Source: Mycoplasmataceae bacterium (GTDB lineage Bacteria > Bacillota_I > Bacilli_A > Mycoplasmatales > Mycoplasmoidaceae). From it: a DNA stretch of 64,000 nucleotides. The translations under genes and the position numbers were made by a program. The notes beneath the pieces are model-generated. The model was given only the letters and a program-made list of their open reading frames with translations, searched no databases and had not been told where the DNA came from. Positions 8,808 to 20,617 of this stretch are shown here, piece by piece. The number at the start of each line of letters is the position of its first letter. Positions within the stretch are counted from its first letter, which is position 1. The stretch lies in NCBI GenBank assembly GCA_029009155.1, contig JAQXJX010000010.1:1-64000 (forward strand), written 5' to 3'.

Positions 8808-10442
8808 ATGAACGCACAACAAATTTACAACTTATGAGAAAAATCTAATAAAGTAAGCCAAGAATATAAAAATCAAATGAAAAGTATGTCTCAAGAAGAA
8901 ATTGATATTTATTTTTCACCAGAAAAGATGCATTTTGGTACAGCAGGAATTAGAGGAACAATGGGTCCTGGCACACAAAGAATGAATCAATTTGTATACC
9001 AACAATTTACAGTAGGCTATGCTAAATATTTATTAAAACACTATCCTAATAATCCATCAGTTGTAATTGGACATGATAATAGGATAAATTCAAAAGAATT
9101 TAGCATAATTTGTACAAATGTTCTAACAAGTTATGGAATTAAAGTTTATTTATTTGAAAATAATCATTTAACTCCAACTCCAATGATTTCCTATACCATA
9201 AGAAACTTGTCAGCAAATGGTGGTATTATTATTACTGCTAGTCATAACCCTAAAGAATTTAATGGATATAAAGTATACAATCCTGATGGGGGACAAGTAT
9301 TACCTAATACTGCAAGTGAAATTGAAAGTTTAATGCCAAATCCATGAGAAATAATTGATTTGGATATTAAACCAAATGATAAATTAATTCGTTATATTGA
9401 TGAAAAAATTATTGATACTTATATGGAAGAGGCAAAACAAGCTATTGTCAATAAGGATTTCATTACTAAAAATAAAACATACCCTGTAATTATTACTACG
9501 CACCATGGAACAGCCTCTGGATATTTACAAAAATTCTTAAGTCGATTAAATATTAATGCTATTGAAGTAAAAGAACAATGCTATGAATCTTCAACTTTTG
9601 AAAATTCTCCTAATTCTAATCCAGAATATTACCATTCATTTGATTTAGCTATAGAATTAGCTAAAAAAGAAAACTCAAACATTATTATTGGTGTTGATCC
9701 TGATGCTGATCGAATGGCAGTAATGATTAAACATAATAATGAATGAAAATTGATGTCTGGAAATGACATGGGAATAATTTATACATATTACATCCTAAAT
9801 AATCGTAGTTATCAAAAAACACCATTCATTGTAAGTAGTTATGTTTCTACTAACTATATTGATATCATTGCAAAAGAAAAAAATGCAATTGTATATCGTA
9901 CTGGAACAGGCTTTAAATGAATGGGTAATTGTGTTAGTGAAAATGATGGAAAGCAAAACTTTGTTGTTGCATTTGAAGAAGCAATAGGTGCTTTATGTAC
10001 TACTATTAATCGAGATAAAGATTCATTTACAGCAGCTGCTTTAGCTTTAGAAATCTATGATTATTGTCTTGAAAATAAAATGGATTTAATTGATTATTTA
10101 CATAATATTATTTTTAAAAAATACGGAATTTGATTTGGAAAAACTGACTCTTTCATTATTAAAGACTTAGACTGAAAAAATATTGCAATTAAAAAAATGC
10201 AATTGCTAACATCATATCCAAATAAAAATATTGGTAAATATGAAATCAAAAATATTTCATTTAATAAGATTGGTGATTGCTTAGAATGAGATTTAGGCAA
10301 TATGAATTGAATTAAATTTAGAATGTCAGGAACTGAGCCTAAATTTAAAGCTTACTATAATTTTTATGGTAAATCATTAGAAGAATTAGATTCAATATAT
10401 ACTGAAATTAATCAAGAATTGAAAAAAATTATTGAACAATAA
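8808..10442 (+). CDS. Phosphoglucomutase/phosphomannomutase-family enzyme (probable phosphopentomutase role)
   Basis: The protein is 544 residues after reading several TGA codons as Trp. Alpha-D-phosphohexomutase motifs appear in order: HFGTAGIRG near the N-terminus, the phosphoserine loop TASHNPKEFNG (Ser145), metal-binding GVDPDADRMAV, a sugar-binding FEEAIGAL, and phosphate-binding RMSGTEPKFK at the C-terminus. Mollicutes of this type often lack a separate DeoB, and placement in the deo operon suggests it interconverts (deoxy)ribose-1- and 5-phosphate; glucose-1-phosphate is the other likely substrate. The start follows AAAGGAGA. Confidence 0.9.
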
Positions 10443-10484
10443 TATTTTTATCTTAATGAATCATAAAAATATTCTAAAAAATAC

Positions 10485-10513
10485 AAAGCTATTAATAGCT
10501 TTATTTATATAAT
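10485..10513 (+). promoter_or_regulatory. Hairpin and -10 box between the mutase and tpiA
   Basis: The perfect 18-bp palindrome AAAGCTATTAATAGCTTT (10485-10502) may end the deo transcript, although its T run is broken. A TATAAT follows at 10508-10513, giving tpiA its own promoter. RBS TGGAG lies 5 bases before the tpiA ATG. Confidence 0.5.
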
Positions 10514-10550
10514 ACTTTAAATAAGAATAAATTATTATTTTGGAGATAAT

Positions 10551-11510
10551 ATGGCTAATACAAAAGCTGTTAAAAAAGTAGCAAAATCTAATACTGCTAA
10601 CAAAACTAAAAAAGTATGTACTGCTCAATCAGTTAAAGAAGCAATTGAAAAAGTTACATCAAAAAATAACAATAAGGTTATTATTGCTAACTGAAAAATG
10701 AATAAAAAATTTGAAGACATTAAAGCATATGCATATGTTTTCAACAAATTATTAAAAAGAGATAAATTCTTAGCAAAGACTAAGACATTAATTGGTGTTG
10801 CTCCTACAATGTTAGGTATGCTTCCAGCTGCAGCAATGTTAAAAAACAATGTTGTAGTAGTTGCTCAACATGTACATTATGAAAAATCTGGTGCTTTTAC
10901 TGGAAATGTATCTTATGATCAAATTCATGAATACAACATTAATTATTCACTAATAGGTCACTCTGAAACTCGTTCAATGATGAATGTAACAGAAGGACAA
11001 ATTAACAAAACTATTAAAGTTATGTTAGAAAATCAAATGGTTCCAGTTTTATGTATTGGTGAAACATTAGAACAATATGAAGCTAAACAAACTGGTAAAA
11101 CTATTTCTTTACAAATTATGAATGCATTAAAGGGTGTATCTTCTGAAAATGCTAAAAAAGTAATTATAGCTTATGAACCAATTTGAGCTATTGGCGCACA
11201 AACAGCAACTGTTCCAGTAATTAAATCAGTTATTGATAAAATTCGTGAATGTTTATCTGATATGTATGATGAACAAACAGCAAAAGAAGTACATGTACTA
11301 TATGGTGGAAGTGTTAAATCTTCTAATGCTAATGAAATCTTATCAATTAATGGTGTAGATGGTGTATTAGTTGGCGGTGCAGGACTTTTACCAGAAGAAT
11401 TTTACAAAATTTGTATTGCAAGCCCAGAATACAGTGAAGTTAAGAAAATTATCTTAACTAAAAATGGAACTAAACCATTACCATCACCTAAAGAAGTAAA
11501 AACAAAATAA
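10551..11510 (+). CDS. tpiA: Triosephosphate isomerase with basic N-terminal extension
   Basis: The protein is 319 residues, about 65 more than usual. The TIM barrel starts at IIANWKMNKK (about residue 44) and carries the catalytic His in GHSETR, Glu in AYEPIWAIG, and YGGSVKSSNA near the end. It interconverts dihydroxyacetone phosphate and glyceraldehyde-3-phosphate. The first 40 residues are low-complexity Lys/Ala/Thr, then CTAQSVKEAIEKV. The extension starts at an ATG with a good TGGAG site, so it is very likely translated. A short Pro/Lys-rich tail follows the barrel. Its place after deoC and the mutase fits use of nucleoside sugars. Confidence 0.95.
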
Positions 11511-11544
11511 AAAAATGTGCATTTATGCACATTTTTTTTATAAT
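11511..11544 (+). terminator. tpiA terminator fused to the next promoter
   Basis: The hairpin TGTGCAT/ATGCACA (11516-11531) is followed by T8. The run passes directly into TATAAT at 11539-11544, the -10 box for the binding-protein gene at 11559. Confidence 0.85.
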
Positions 11545-11558
11545 CTTTTTAGTTGTTT

Positions 11559-13208
11559 ATGGACAGTCAAAAAAATAAAAATAGTAAGTTTAAAAAAATA
11601 ATTCCTAGTATATTAGGTATTTCAACAATTGTTGCTTCTTCATCAATTGTTTTTGGAATCACAATTGGTTTATCCGGAAAAGTTAATTATCTTGATATTA
11701 AACCTTATGATGATTCAAACCAAAATTATATTAGCTATAGTGAATCAACTCCATTTAAGTCAAAATGAAATATTTCTAATGTTAGTGAACCAACAACAGA
11801 AGATAAAAAAACTTCAATTATTAAAGAATGTGAAGTTGCTAATCCTAATTCGTTTATTAGTGATGTTTCCTCAACTTATGCATATGCAGAAGAAGTTATT
11901 GATGGATCAGCTCATTTAGTTAGGGATAAATCTTTTAATGAAAATGCATACTTAGGTTTAGTTAATTGAGTTCATCAAAAAGAACAAAAAGTTAATTGAG
12001 ACGTTGGAAAAGATTTTCAAATATCAATGGATGATATTGATAATGAAAATATGGGAGCTCAAGAAGGTGTATTATCAGCAAATGTTCAAAAACCAACTTC
12101 AGATGATATAAATGGTTTTGTTAGCTCATATTCAGCTGCTATTATTGATAAAAAGAAATCTTTAGTGTTGCCAGGATATATGCATTTATCTCCATTAGTT
12201 GATTTTGCACAAAAGAATAGTGAATTATATAAACAAGCAGGATATGTATTAATTGATAGTAATATTGAAGATGAAAATATTGCATCTGTTGCTTTCCGTT
12301 GTGATCAAGGTGCTTTTTTGACAGGAATTGCAGCATGCCAATATTTACAAGATAATTATGATAATGTTTATTCAAAGGTAAATAGCGGTCAATTATCGAT
12401 AGGAATGTTTGGAGGATTACCTATTCCTAGTGTTACTGTTTACATGGGTGGATTTGAATGAGGGGTATGAGCTTACAATCATTATGTTCTTAATAAATTA
12501 AAAGAACAAAACCATTGAAGTGATGAATTAACAGCTAAAAGAACTGTTAAAATAATTAAATCAGGTGTAAGCAGTTCATATTTTAGTGGTACTTTTGTTA
12601 TAGGTGATGCTCGACCAATTGTCCAACAATTATTAGCTGATGGAGCTGATATGCTCTTACCAGTTGCAGGTCCACAAACAATTGATGCTGTTACTGAAAT
12701 TGTTAATCAACATTCACCTGCAGGAGTTATTGGTGTAGATACTGATATAGAAAATAGTGATCTTGGTGCAAAAGTTAGTACAAGTTCATTAAACAAAGGC
12801 GAAAAAGTAGTAAAATTTAGTGCTCAAAAAGATATGGCTTATGTAACAAGTATGATATTGCAAGCTAGTGTATTTGGTTACAGAGGATACTATACAGATG
12901 AAAATGATAATACAACAAAGCCAATCTTGTATGATGGACAAGAACTTGGTGATCGTGCAAATAGTGCAATTGGTACATATGGGTATTTAACTGTTGGTAA
13001 TATTGATAACGATTGTATAAAACTATCAAAAGCTGGATGAGGATTTTTAAATTCTGCCATTAGTACAATTAGTGGCACTGAAATTACAACATATCCTGCT
13101 TCACTTTATTATTTAAAAACAACCAAATTGTATGACCATGGTAATACTGGTGCTGCTAATGAAACTTTATTTGAACTACTTCAAAATAATATGAAATTTT
13201 ATTTTTAA
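11559..13208 (+). CDS. BMP/PnrA-type nucleoside-binding protein of an ABC importer
   Basis: The protein is 549 residues with Trp TGAs. The N-terminus is Lys-rich and followed by one hydrophobic segment (IIPSILGISTIVASSSIVFG) with no cysteine, so it appears to be membrane-anchored rather than a lipoprotein. The region from about residue 150 has BMP-family landmarks: a beta-alpha fold with SYSAAIIDKK, FRCDQGAFLTGIAA, IGMFGGLPIPSVT and LPVAGPQT. Such proteins (PnrA, BmpA) bind nucleosides. The ATG is 14 bases after its TATAAT with no ribosome site, so the mRNA is nearly leaderless. The ATPase and two permease genes follow. Confidence 0.88.
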
Positions 13209-13222
13209 CTAAAGGTTATAGT

Positions 13223-14896
13223 ATGAAACAAAAAAATGCGAAGAAAATAGAAGAAAATAAAGTTGAAAAAAATAGCCAGGCATACCTTGATTATGTTAAT
13301 AATAAAACTGGTTATGCTGTTGAATTATTACATATTTCAAAATACTTTAACAATGGACAATTAAAAGCTAATGATGATTTAACTTTAAGAATTAAGAAAA
13401 ATGAAATTCACGCATTAGTTGGTGAAAATGGTGCTGGTAAAACAACTATTATGTCAATTTTATTTGGAATTGTTAAACCAGATCGTGGAAAAGTTTTTGT
13501 TAATGGGAAAAGAGTTAATTTCCATTCTCCCAATGATGCAGTAATGGCAGGGATTGGAATGGTTCACCAACATTTTAAACTTGTAAATACTTTTACAATT
13601 TTAGAAAACATTATTTTAGGAGCTGAAATTACTCGCTTTGGCTTCTTAGATAAAAAAACAGCTGCTAAAAAAATTAATGATTTATCAACTAAATATAATT
13701 TACCAGTTCATTTAGATTTAGTTACACGTAATGCAAGTGTAGGTGAACAACAACGAACAGAAATTTTGAAATTACTATATCGAGATGCTGAAATTTTAAT
13801 ATTTGATGAACCAACAGCAGTTTTATCTGATCAAGAAATTGCTGGTTTTTTAAAAATGATTAAGGAATTTAAAAAACTTGGAAAAACAATTATTATTATT
13901 ACCCACAAATTAAATGAAGTAAAAGCCGTAGCTGATCGTGCAACTATTATTCGTAAAGGACAAAGTGTAAAAGTAGTTGATGTGAAAAAAACATCCCAAA
14001 AAACTATTGCTGATCTAATGGTTGGTAAAAAATTGGTAATGAATGTTAATACATCAAAAGATGATAACTATCAAACTCGTCCAGTTGTTTGTGAAATTCA
14101 AAATTTAAATGCATATAAAATTTCACAACCATCAATAAAAGCCTTAGATGATTTTTGCTTGGATATTCATGAAGGTGAAATATTGGGTTTAGCAGGAATT
14201 GAAGGAAATGGTCAAACAGAACTTGCCTTGATTTTAGGTGGATTATTAAAAAAAAGAGTGAATGGAAGTGTAAAACTATATAACGCTGAATTAGGAAAAG
14301 AAATTGATGTATTAAAGTCAAGTGTTTCTCAACTATATGATTTTGGTGTTGCGCATATTCCAGAAGACCGTCTTAAATATGGTTTAGTATTAAATGAAAC
14401 TACAGCAATTAATGTAGTTTTACCACAAATTCATAAAAAACCTTTTACTCGCTTTGGTTTCTTAAATCATAAACGAATTACTGATTATGCAGCATCAATT
14501 TTTAGTGTTTGAGATGTGCATGGTGCTAATGGTGGAAAAGCGCTAGCAAAATCTTTAAGTGGTGGTAACCAACAAAAAATGGTAATTGGACGTGAGATGA
14601 CTCGTGCCCACAAGTTTGCAATTTTTGTTCAACCAACTCGTGGTATTGATTTAGGTGCTATTCAAATGGTTCATAAAAAAATTATGGAAGATGCTGCTAA
14701 AGGAACAGCAGTATTATTAATTTCATATGAATTAGATGAAATATTATCAATTTCATCACGTGTTGCTGTAATTGATAATGGAAAAATAGTTTATTCAGCT
14801 TTATCTCATCAAGTTAAACGATCAACTATTGGTAAATATTTATCTCATAGTGCTACTAATGATACAAAAATTAAACTTAAAAAGGAGGCTGAATAA
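13223..14896 (+). CDS. Nucleoside ABC transporter, double ATP-binding protein
   Basis: This 557-residue protein carries two ABC ATPase modules. The first has Walker A GENGAGKTT, signature SVGEQQR and Walker B ILIFDEPTAV. The second has a Walker A-like GIEGNGQTE, signature LSGGNQQK and Walker B-like FAIFVQPTRGID, where the catalytic Glu is replaced, as in RbsA/NupA-type proteins. It powers nucleoside import with the two permeases that follow. The TGA at 14510 is Trp. Its stop overlaps the permease start by one base (14896), indicating translational coupling; AAAGGAGG precedes that start. Confidence 0.93.
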
Positions 14897-17199
14897 TGAA
14901 ATCAGAATTATTTAGAAACTTTATTCTTTTTAAAAAAGATCAATTTGTTTATGCTACAAAAAGGAAAAAAATTACAAAAAATATTTTTGTAACTACTTTT
15001 GCTATTTTATTAGCTTTAGTTGTTTCCTTGCTTATTGTAGTCATGGTATATGGAGAAGGAAATTTATTTGCCGACATTATTGTTCAAATATTTACTTCTC
15101 CATTCAACCAATCAAATTGAAAACTAACTATTGGTTCAATTACTATATTTGTTGTTTCAGCTTTGTCTTTTATCTTTGCAAATCGAGCTGGAATGTTTAA
15201 TATTGGTATTTCTGGTCAAATGCTATTTGGAGCTCAAATAGCAATTATGATTGCTTGATGCATACCAAACATTCCAAATGGTATGGGTCAATTACTTGTG
15301 CTTATGATTTCAATTATATGTGGTGGGTTAGTTGCCATGTTAATTGGAGCACTTAAAATATACTTCAACATAAATGAAGTTATTAGTTCAATTATGCTAA
15401 ATTGAATTATCTTCTTTCTTGGAACAATGATTATTAATAATGTAGGTACAAGTTTAGGACAAATTGATTCATCAGGTTTGTATACTACTCCATTAAGTAA
15501 TAATTTGTCATTAATAATTGATAGTGATAATTCAATTTTCTCTGGTGCATGATTACCACTACTAATTACTATGTTAATTGTTTTGATATTAAGTATTGTG
15601 ATTTTAAACTGATTAACATTTGGTAAGAAAATATCTTGTTCAGGTATGGGACCTAATGCTTCCTTATATGCTGGAATGAATATAAAGAAAAACCAATTAA
15701 TTACTATGGCAATATCTGGTGGTTTAGCCGGATTACTTGGAGCAATGCTATATTGTGGACAAAATAATTCAATTTCTGTTACAATAGCAGCTAAAGCAAT
15801 TCCTGTTGAAGGATTTAATGGAATTTCAGTTGGTTTAATTGCAATGAATAATCCTGCTGCTGTATTGCCAGTTTCATGTTTATTTGGAATGATTCAAAAT
15901 GCAAAATCATCAATTCAACAAATTTGTGGTGTTGATCCAAATATTGCTGATTTAATGTTTGGTATCATTGTTTATGGTGCAGCTATTGTTTCTTTGTTCT
16001 TTCTAATCAAACCATGAATTTGATACAAAAAAATTAGATATGGTAAACAATCAGCTGTTTTATATATTACTCATTTAGGCGATATTGAAAAAGAAATGGA
16101 AAAAGCATCAACTGCTATTTTCTATGTAAAACATATTCACAAGATGTTAAATAAATCTTATATCTTGTCAAAAAAGATCGAAAAATTACAAGAAAATATT
16201 GACCAAGACCAGTTAGCATTAATTAATAAATTTATTAAAGAATATAACGAGATTATGAATTTCTCATATTCAATGGTGCAAATTGGAAAAAGGATTTTTA
16301 AGATTACAATTAGTAATGAACAAAAACAAGAAGCAGCACGCAAACTTGAAAGCACATATAAAAAGTTAAATTCATCTGTTGCCTATGAAATTTTGGAATT
16401 ATTTAATAAAATGACATCAATTAATCAAACAATTAATGATCAATTAGAAATGACTCAAATAAAAAATGTATTTGAAACTTACAAAATTGATGTTAAAAAA
16501 TTAAATGATAAATCATATTTTAAAAAATGTAAACAAACTATATTGGAAACTTACCATATTAATAAAGCAGTAAGTAAAATTGAATTTTTAAATAGTGCTA
16601 ATAAAAAACGCTATGAAGATTACCAATTAAAGAATTTGAAAATTTTAACAAATGACTATAATAAAACAATTAATCAAAAATTAACAAAAGTTGAAAATGA
16701 TATTTATAAAGCTTATGCTCCTTTAATTAAGCAAACAATATCATTTGATCAAAAATGGTTAAAATTCAAAAACTTATCTTTTAGACAGCTTCAAGCAAAA
16801 AAATCAGCTGACGCTATTAATAAAAATACAATTAACGAAATTAAGATAGCTGCTAAAAAACAACAAGAAGAAAATTTAACTAAATTAAATAGTGAATTAA
16901 AAACAATTAATGATTGCAATTTAGCAATAAAAAATACACTTGCAAAAATTAAAAAACAAGAAATGTCTGAAATTGATGCTAAAACTTTTATATTAGATCA
17001 AAAACGTCAATTAAATTTATCTTACGATTTAGTTCGCCGTTTAAAAGATTATTCTAAACAGCTTAATCGTATTGATCAAATAATTAAGTATAAGCAAAAG
17101 AATGGTTACGATTTAGCTTTATGTGAAATAAAGAAAAAAATAATTACTGATACATTAAATAAAGTAAACAATAAAAATGATAAGGAGGTGGTGAGATAA
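14896..17199 (+). CDS. Nucleoside ABC transporter permease with long coiled-coil C-terminal tail
   Basis: The protein is 767 residues. Residues 1-375 form a BPD_transp_2-type permease (NupP/YufP-like) with about eight to ten helices, including FANRAGMFNIGISGQMLFGA and GMNIKKNQLITMAISGG. From about residue 380 to the end the protein is soluble, Lys/Glu/Asn-rich and free of Pro-rich breaks, with heptad-like spacing (KKIEKLQENIDQDQLALI), predicting a long cytoplasmic coiled coil. Usual family members have 340-400 residues. The tail is in the same frame, with no start site of its own. AAGGAGGTG near its end is the ribosome site for the next permease. Confidence 0.9.
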
Positions 17200-17200
17200 T

Positions 17201-18124
17201 ATGGGGTCAGTAGGAATAATTTTAAACTATGCATTATTGTATGGAGCTATTCTATTGATTGGTGCATTAAGTGCTTATTTATGTGAAAGAGTTGGCATTA
17301 TTAACATTGGTATTGATGGTATGATGTGTTTTGGCGCAGTTTTTTATGGAATATTTTCATCACCAAAACTTGGACTAGTTAATATGGGAAACTTTGGAAT
17401 TGTGTTTGCAATTTTATTAACAATGATTGCAACCATGATTGTTGGAGTAATGCATGCATATGCTACGATTAATCTAAAGTCTAACCATGTTATTAGTGGT
17501 GCAGCAATTAATTTAATTGGTTTAGCCTTTGCAGCATTTATAAATGCTCCTTTAGGACAAACATTATATGGTACTTCAAGATTAGAGTCAGGTTTTAATG
17601 ATTTCTTATTTATTGGTAACTCTATTTATGGTTCATCAATTATTATGTTTTGTTTAGCTATATTGGTTGCTATTGCAATATATGTTGTAATTAATAAAAC
17701 AAAAGTTGGTTTAAGATGTATTGCAATTGGGGAAAATCCTGGATCAGTTGATTCTCAAGGTATTAATGTTATTTGTTACCAATGAGTTGTTGTATTGCTA
17801 TCTGCAGCATTAGCTGGATTTGCTGGAGGCTTATTCTTATTTAATATTAAAATATTTCAAGGAAATACTCAAGGATTAGGATATTTAGCACTAGCAATTT
17901 TAATTATTGGTGCTTGAAAAGCTGAGTGAATAATTGTAGCAAGTATTGTATTTGCTCTATTTACATCATTAAGTATGTCAAATATATTAACAAATATTGG
18001 ATTTCCTAAAGAATTAGCTTACTCTATGCCTTACATAATTACTACAATTATGTTAGTATTCTTTTCAAAATGAGTAAGACCACCAGAACATGATGGAATT
18101 CCTTATGATAAAAATGATAGATAA
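17201..18124 (+). CDS. Nucleoside ABC transporter permease (second subunit)
   Basis: This 307-residue integral membrane protein has NupQ/YufQ-like features: ERVGIINIGIDGMM near the N-terminus, NHVISGAAINLIGLAFAAF, and GLRCIAIGENPGSVDSQGI before the final helices. About eight membrane spans are seen. It starts 2 bases after the first permease, behind a strong AAGGAGGTG. Together with the binding protein and ATPase it completes the importer. Confidence 0.93.
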
Positions 18125-18160
18125 AAGATAAAATATTATAAATAATAAGAGGTATTAATT

Positions 18161-18784
18161 ATGATAAATATTATTAAACATCCGTTAGTTAGTTCTAAAT
18201 TAACAAAGATGCGTATAAAAGATACACCATCTGCAGAATTTGCAAAAACAATTCATGAATTAGCATCATTCATGACTTATGAAGTAACAAAAGATTTAGA
18301 AACAAGTTTTATTGATATTGAAACTCCATTAGCTAAAACTAGAGGATTTAAATTAAAAAGAGATATTGTTTTAGTTCCAATATTACGTGCAGGTTTAGGA
18401 TTAGTTGAAGCTTTTAGATCAATGATTCCTGAAGCTTTAGTAGGTCACATTGGTTTATATCGTAATGAAAAAACTTTGGAACCAGTAGAATATTATTGCA
18501 AAATGCCAGAAAGAATTAAAAATGCTGATGTTATCATTCTTGACCCAATGTTAGCTACTGGTAATTCAACAAATGCTGCAATTAAATTATTGAAAAAATT
18601 TGAACCAAAATCAATTCGTGTAGCTTGTGTTGTTTCTGCACCTGCTGGATTAGAAACTGTTCAAAATTATGACAAAAACATTGATATTTACACATGCTCA
18701 ATTGATGAAAAATTAAATGAAGTTGGTTATATTGTTCCTGGTTTAGGTGATGCTGGAGATAGAATATTTGGAACTAAGGAATAA
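18161..18784 (+). CDS. upp: Uracil phosphoribosyltransferase
   Basis: The 207-residue protein has VPILRAGLGLVEAF, the PRPP loop ILDPMLATGNSTNAA, and the uracil-binding C-terminus PGLGDAGDRIFGT. It makes UMP from uracil and PRPP, salvaging the base released by the nucleoside phosphorylases. It lies 36 bases after the importer, with AAGAGG upstream, and its stop overlaps the next start by one base. Confidence 0.96.
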   Translation: MINIIKHPLVSSKLTKMRIKDTPSAEFAKTIHELASFMTYEVTKDLETSFIDIETPLAKTRGFKLKRDIVLVPILRAGLGLVEAFRSMIPEALVGHIGLYRNEKTLEPVEYYCKMPERIKNADVIILDPMLATGNSTNAAIKLLKKFEPKSIRVACVVSAPAGLETVQNYDKNIDIYTCSIDEKLNEVGYIVPGLGDAGDRIFGTKE

Positions 18785-19218
18785 TGCCTGATAACCTAAA
18801 ACAAAAAAATAATTTTTTAAATCATTACAACAAGATTTTGTATTTTGTTGTAATCTTTTTTGTTTTATTAGCTTTAACAATTACTTTAATTTATTCTTTA
18901 CTTACTAATTTTTATCCTTGTATTTGATCTAGTTTAGTAAGTTTTTCGTTTGTTATGATCACTCCAATTACTAATAAACTAATTTCCAATGTTTTAGCTC
19001 ATATTACAAAAATAAAGCTTCCTCGAATTCAGATAATTGCTATTTCAATGGTGCTTTTTGCTTTTAAGTATATTTTCTTATTTTTAGGAGTTGTTATTGG
19101 GTGTGCAATTAATTTGTGCTATGATTCTAAAATATTTGACATCTTAACACTTGTTTTAATGGCATCAATTTACCCTATTAGTGTTCTATTTACTTTATTA
19201 ATAGTTAGAAAAAGATAA
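18784..19218 (+). CDS. Small membrane protein, unknown
   Basis: The 144-residue protein's ATG overlaps the upp stop (18784). Four hydrophobic helices occur, near residues 20-42, 50-65, 85-110 and 117-140, with a short polar N-terminus and RKR at the C-terminus. One TGA (about residue 48) is read as Trp. The topology resembles small AtpI-like or efflux-accessory proteins, but no family is recognised. Coupling to upp suggests expression with the nucleoside block. Confidence 0.75.
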
Positions 19219-19429
19219 TTCGAAATACCCTATTAGTTGATAATTTTCATTGTAAATATCAATTATTTGTATAGTCAGGTTTGAAATGCAAAAGTAAAAT
19301 TCAAGTTCAAACACTAAATATTTATCATATACAATTGAAAAAGTCAAAACTTAAACAAAAAGGTAAAAATCATCTATAAATGAATTAAATGTTACTTCTA
19401 ACTTTACTTATTTAAAATAATTAGTTTAT
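19219..19429. other. Non-coding gap
   Basis: This AT-rich sequence lies between the small membrane protein and the terminator. No ORF with a plausible start, no tRNA and no clear repeat is seen on either strand. Confidence 0.5.
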
Positions 19430-19468
19430 AAAAAAAGCAGGATTTAATGTCTTGTTTTTTTATTTTTA
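19430..19468 (+). terminator. Terminator of the importer-upp transcript
   Basis: An A7 run plus CAGGA pairs with TCTTG plus T7 (with one bulged G), and the hairpin is followed by T-rich sequence. Confidence 0.65.
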
Positions 19469-19499
19469 GAATGGCTATGACTTTGATAAATCGATTTAA

Positions 19500-19505
19500 T
19501 ATAAT
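19500..19505 (+). promoter_or_regulatory. -10 box of the lipoprotein gene at 19544
   Basis: TATAAT lies 38 bases before the ATG. No -35 hexamer at normal spacing is evident. I looked for flanking inverted repeats that could mark an invertible promoter and found none. Confidence 0.5.
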
Positions 19506-19543
19506 AATTAAAAGTAATTAGAAAGAGATAAGGATTAAATAAA

Positions 19544-20542
19544 ATGAAAAAGAATGCTTTTTTAAAGAAAGTTCTTGGACTTTCTGCAATTGGATTAGTT
19601 GGTTCAAGCTTAGCTTTAACTGCTATTTCATGTTCAAGTTCTGAAAAACAAGATGCTTGAGATAAGGAAAATATAGCTATAACTAAAATTAATCAAGATG
19701 CAAAAGTACCTCATACACTTTTAAGATTATTTGCCATTTATGATGATATAGGAACTCATGATGTAACTTCTGAATTTACATCAGAAACTGGGTTGTCATT
19801 AAATCCTATAACTGGTAGAATATCAGGTACAATTCCATCAACATATGATCAAACTGTAACATATACAATGCATTGTAATGTTTGATATCATAATCAAGAT
19901 ACAGTAGTTTCACAAAAATTCACAATTAAACCTAGTAATTCAAACTCATTATTAAATAATAATACTAACGTTCAAAATGGTGAACTTAAATTTGCTGATG
20001 GATCAATTAGTGATATTGTATATTCTTCAGGAAAAGATACTCCATGTTCATCATCATCTCTTTATAATGATATTGTTACTACAGATGGAAAAAATATATG
20101 TGCTCCATTACATGAATGTGATGATATCAACCAAGCGTTAGTTAATGTTGAAGATAAAGAATTTTATACAAATAATAAATTGAGATGAGATATCATGTTA
20201 GCTGCAGCCGTTTCATTTTTAGATACGCCATCATCTGATTTTGAAAAATGATCACTTGAGTTATCTGAATTTGATCATAAATCTACAGGTGAAATTAAAT
20301 TTAAAATAACAGCAAAAATTACACCAAAAGGTCAACAAGAACAAACATCTTCAATTTTTACTGTTAGTGATAAAAATTCTAAAGACATTGGTTATACAAA
20401 AATAGTGAACCTATCAATGCCACAAGAAACTGGTGATTATGCTTATGGCATTGAATGAGCTAGATCCAACCCTGACCCAGTTGATCCAGCAGAAAACCCA
20501 ACTATACTACCAATTAGCTCTAATTTTATTTGCATTAAGTAA
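19544..20542 (+). CDS. Surface lipoprotein with an Ig-like motif
   Basis: This 332-residue protein has a lipoprotein signal peptide ending LTAISC (Cys at about residue 30). Residues 60-130 have the pattern GLSLNPITGRISGT, typical of bacterial 'putative Ig' modules. The rest is Ser/Thr/Asp-rich with few recognised motifs. Several TGA codons encode Trp. It would be lipid-anchored outside the membrane. Mollicutes of the M. penetrans group have large P35-type lipoprotein families; membership is possible but not tested. A strong terminator follows and the next gene is convergent. Confidence 0.85.
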
Positions 20543-20565
20543 ATAATAATATATAGTTTAATTAT

Positions 20566-20602
20566 TAAAAAAGTGGAGTTTATTAATAAACTCCACTTTT
20601 TG
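20566..20602. terminator. Bidirectional terminator between convergent lipoprotein genes
   Basis: A long hairpin is formed by AAAGTGGAGTTTA and TAAACTCCACTTT with a four-base loop, flanked by A and T runs on both sides. Confidence 0.9.
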
Positions 20603-20617
20603 TTTTTAGTAAATTAT

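Noticed and set aside
11629-11919. Plus-strand ORF inside the BMP binding-protein gene
   Set aside because: It is another frame of a continuous 549-codon gene; composition is Leu/Gln-biased and start signals are lacking.
19219-19543. Invertible promoter of the type reported for some M. penetrans lipoproteins
   Set aside because: No convincing pair of inverted repeats flanks the TATAAT; only a terminator hairpin is seen.
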